Assembly: GCA_964400655.1 (NCBI GenBank) | Contig: CAYNVN010000095.1 | Location: 1 to 64,000, forward strand | DNA length: 64,000 nucleotides | Direction: 5' to 3' | DNA from: B16-G9 sp964400655 | GTDB lineage: Bacteria; Bacteroidota; Bacteroidia; Bacteroidales; F082 | In this document: piece after piece, positions 62,898 through 64,000 of the stretch | Layout of the letters: the number at the start of each line of letters is the position of its first letter | Position numbering within the stretch: the stretch's first letter is position 1 | The notes under the pieces: generated by a model | The model's input: only the letters and a program-made list of their open reading frames with translations | Database searches by the model: none | Told to the model about the DNA's origin: nothing | Made by a program: the position numbers and the translations under genes

Positions 62898-64000
62898 TTA
62901 ATCCAGTTCGTGAACAACAAGGCCCGAACGAAGTTTAGGTTCAAACCAGGTGGTTTTCGGGGGCATAATCATGCCGTTGTCGGCAATGTCGATTAGTTGT
63001 TTCATGCTAACGGGATAAAGGGCAAAGGCCACTTTCATTTCGCCGCTGTCAACACGTTTTTTCAGTTCGCCCAAACCGCGAATACCGCCCACAAAATCGA
63101 TGCGTTTTGAAGTACGCAGGTTTTCGATTCCCAACAACGGGTTCAGTACTTCGTTGGTCAGGATGGTAACATCAAGTACTCCGATGGGGTCGTTATCATC
63201 ATAGGTGTTCTCTTTGGCGGTTAATTTATACCAGTGTCCGTTGATGTACATTGAAAATTCGTGAAGTGCTGCCGGTTTATATTCGTCGGTTCCCATATCT
63301 TCAACATCGAAACTCTCTTTGAGTTTTTCAATAAATTCCGCTTCCGATAAACCGTTAAGGTCTTTTACAACCCGGTTGTAGTCGATAATGGTAAGCTGGT
63401 TGTCGGGAAAATGGACGGCCAAAAAGAAATTGTATTCTTCATTTCCGGTATGGTTTGGGTTGGCTTCGCGTTTTTCTTTTCCAACCAAAGCAGCGGCAGC
63501 GGTACGATGGTGTCCGTCGGCAACATAAACGGCGGGCATCTCTTTAAAATAGGCAATAATGCTGTTTATCATCTCTTTATCGGAGATCACCCAAAAATGG
63601 TGTCCTACACCGTCGTCGGCTGTAAAGTCGTATTCAGGTTCGTTGTTTTTTGCAAAATCCATAATCATCGAATCCAGCGCTTTGTTGGCAGGATACGAAA
63701 AAAATACCGGCTCCATGTTGGCGTTGGTTATGCGGACATGTTTCATGCGGTCTTCTTCTTTATCGGGCCGTGTGAGTTCGTGTTTTTTTATGACGTTATT
63801 AAGGTAGTCATCCACGCTGGCACACCCGACAATACCGTATTGGGTTTTCCCCCACATGGTTTGTGCGTAGATGTATAGTTTGTCTTCACTATCTTTAGTC
63901 AGCCATCCCTTTGATTTGAAAGTTTCAAGATTCTCTTTGGCTTTGTTGTACACTTCCTGGCTGTACAAACTGGTACCTTCCGGCAAATCAATTTCGGGTT
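62898..64000 (-). CDS. DUF1015 family protein (partial, runs off the window)
   Basis: The last 367 residues of a DUF1015 protein; the frame stays open to the window edge (NPEIDLPEGTSLYSQEVYNK), and the family is usually about 410 residues long, so the N-terminus lies beyond 64000. Motifs: YVADGHHRTAAAALVGKEKR, NFFLAVHFPDNQLTIIDYNR, RIDFVGGIRGLGELKKRVDS and MPPKTTWFEPKLRSGLVVHE. In other bacteria it is found near serine biosynthesis genes; function not established. Followed by a small winged-helix gene. Confidence 0.9.
   Translation of the reverse strand, partial: PEIDLPEGTSLYSQEVYNKAKENLETFKSKGWLTKDSEDKLYIYAQTMWGKTQYGIVGCASVDDYLNNVIKKHELTRPDKEEDRMKHVRITNANMEPVFFSYPANKALDSMIMDFAKNNEPEYDFTADDGVGHHFWVISDKEMINSIIAYFKEMPAVYVADGHHRTAAAALVGKEKREANPNHTGNEEYNFFLAVHFPDNQLTIIDYNRVVKDLNGLSEAEFIEKLKESFDVEDMGTDEYKPAALHEFSMYINGHWYKLTAKENTYDDNDPIGVLDVTILTNEVLNPLLGIENLRTSKRIDFVGGIRGLGELKKRVDSGEMKVAFALYPVSMKQLIDIADNGMIMPPKTTWFEPKLRSGLVVHELD

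Noticed and set aside
1..64000. tRNA, rRNA, tmRNA, CRISPR arrays, prophage or insertion-sequence transposases
   Set aside because: No cloverleaf, rRNA stretch, regularly spaced repeat array or transposase/integrase gene was recognised on either strand.

Overview
The window is a gene-dense piece of a Bacteroidota chromosome, most likely of the Bacteroidales/Marinilabiliales side. Evidence: FtsZ ends in the phylum's NSFLHDNVD-like tail; MraY carries the long Bacteroidota loop; there is a type IX secretion C-terminal domain, a DUF4271-hemD-rnpA-yidD-S41 peptidase block and a Bacteroidota-type LuxR helix-turn-helix. Promoter -7 elements of the form TAnnTTTG recur in front of genes, and Shine-Dalgarno sites are largely absent. 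LPS genes (kdsA, lpxB, an O-antigen ligase, a wecE-like aminotransferase) and a meso-DAP-type MurE show a Gram-negative envelope. The pta/ackA operon and a Rex regulator suggest fermentative or redox-controlled metabolism.

Layout. 1-3.6 kb: antitoxin-like ORF, nadD, a DUF4956-VTC pair, an outer-membrane protein and a YqeY protein. 3.7-19.4 kb (minus strand): a complete dcw division/cell-wall cluster, mraZ-rsmH-ftsL-ftsI-murE-mraY-murD-ftsW-murG-murC-ftsQ-ftsA-ftsZ, with MraZ-box-like repeats in front and an intrinsic terminator behind. 19.8-24.1 kb: a tripartite efflux operon (adaptor, MacB-like permease without ATPase, TolC). 24.1-28.5 kb: small stress/repair genes, a DUF3127 protein with an SSB-like tail, an EamA transporter and kdsA. 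28.5-31 kb: a phosphate uptake operon whose PiT transporter is fused to a DNA-binding domain. 31-34.8 kb: an unknown membrane protein, a small T9SS-secreted lamin-tail protein and wecE. 34.9-38.2 kb: pta, a hydroxyacyl-CoA dehydrogenase and ackA in one operon. 38.3-47.6 kb (plus strand): DUF4271, hemD, rnpA, yidD, S41 peptidase, O-antigen ligase, cdd, ChaN-like, folC and a methyltransferase. 47.6-52.7 kb (minus): lpxB, small membrane protein, surE, a GT39 enzyme and a PHP-like protein. 52.9-57.7 kb: a sigma-54 response regulator with an Hpt protein, truA, an OMP-rex pair and yebC. 57.8-64 kb: a DUF481 protein, a MITE-like nested repeat, an MFS sugar transporter, cytochrome c-psd, a 58-residue winged-helix gene and a partial DUF1015 gene.

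Most of the window is ordinary housekeeping. The strongest candidate for something undescribed is the PiT phosphate transporter continuing in one reading frame through an extra membrane helix and a coiled coil into a LuxR-type DNA-binding domain (28503-30317), which looks like a membrane-tethered transporter-regulator. Next in interest are the nested repeat at 59003-59230, the MraZ-box-like array, and a Rex-like site in front of pta.

All calls come from reading sequence and translations. No database search, structure prediction or promoter mapping was run.
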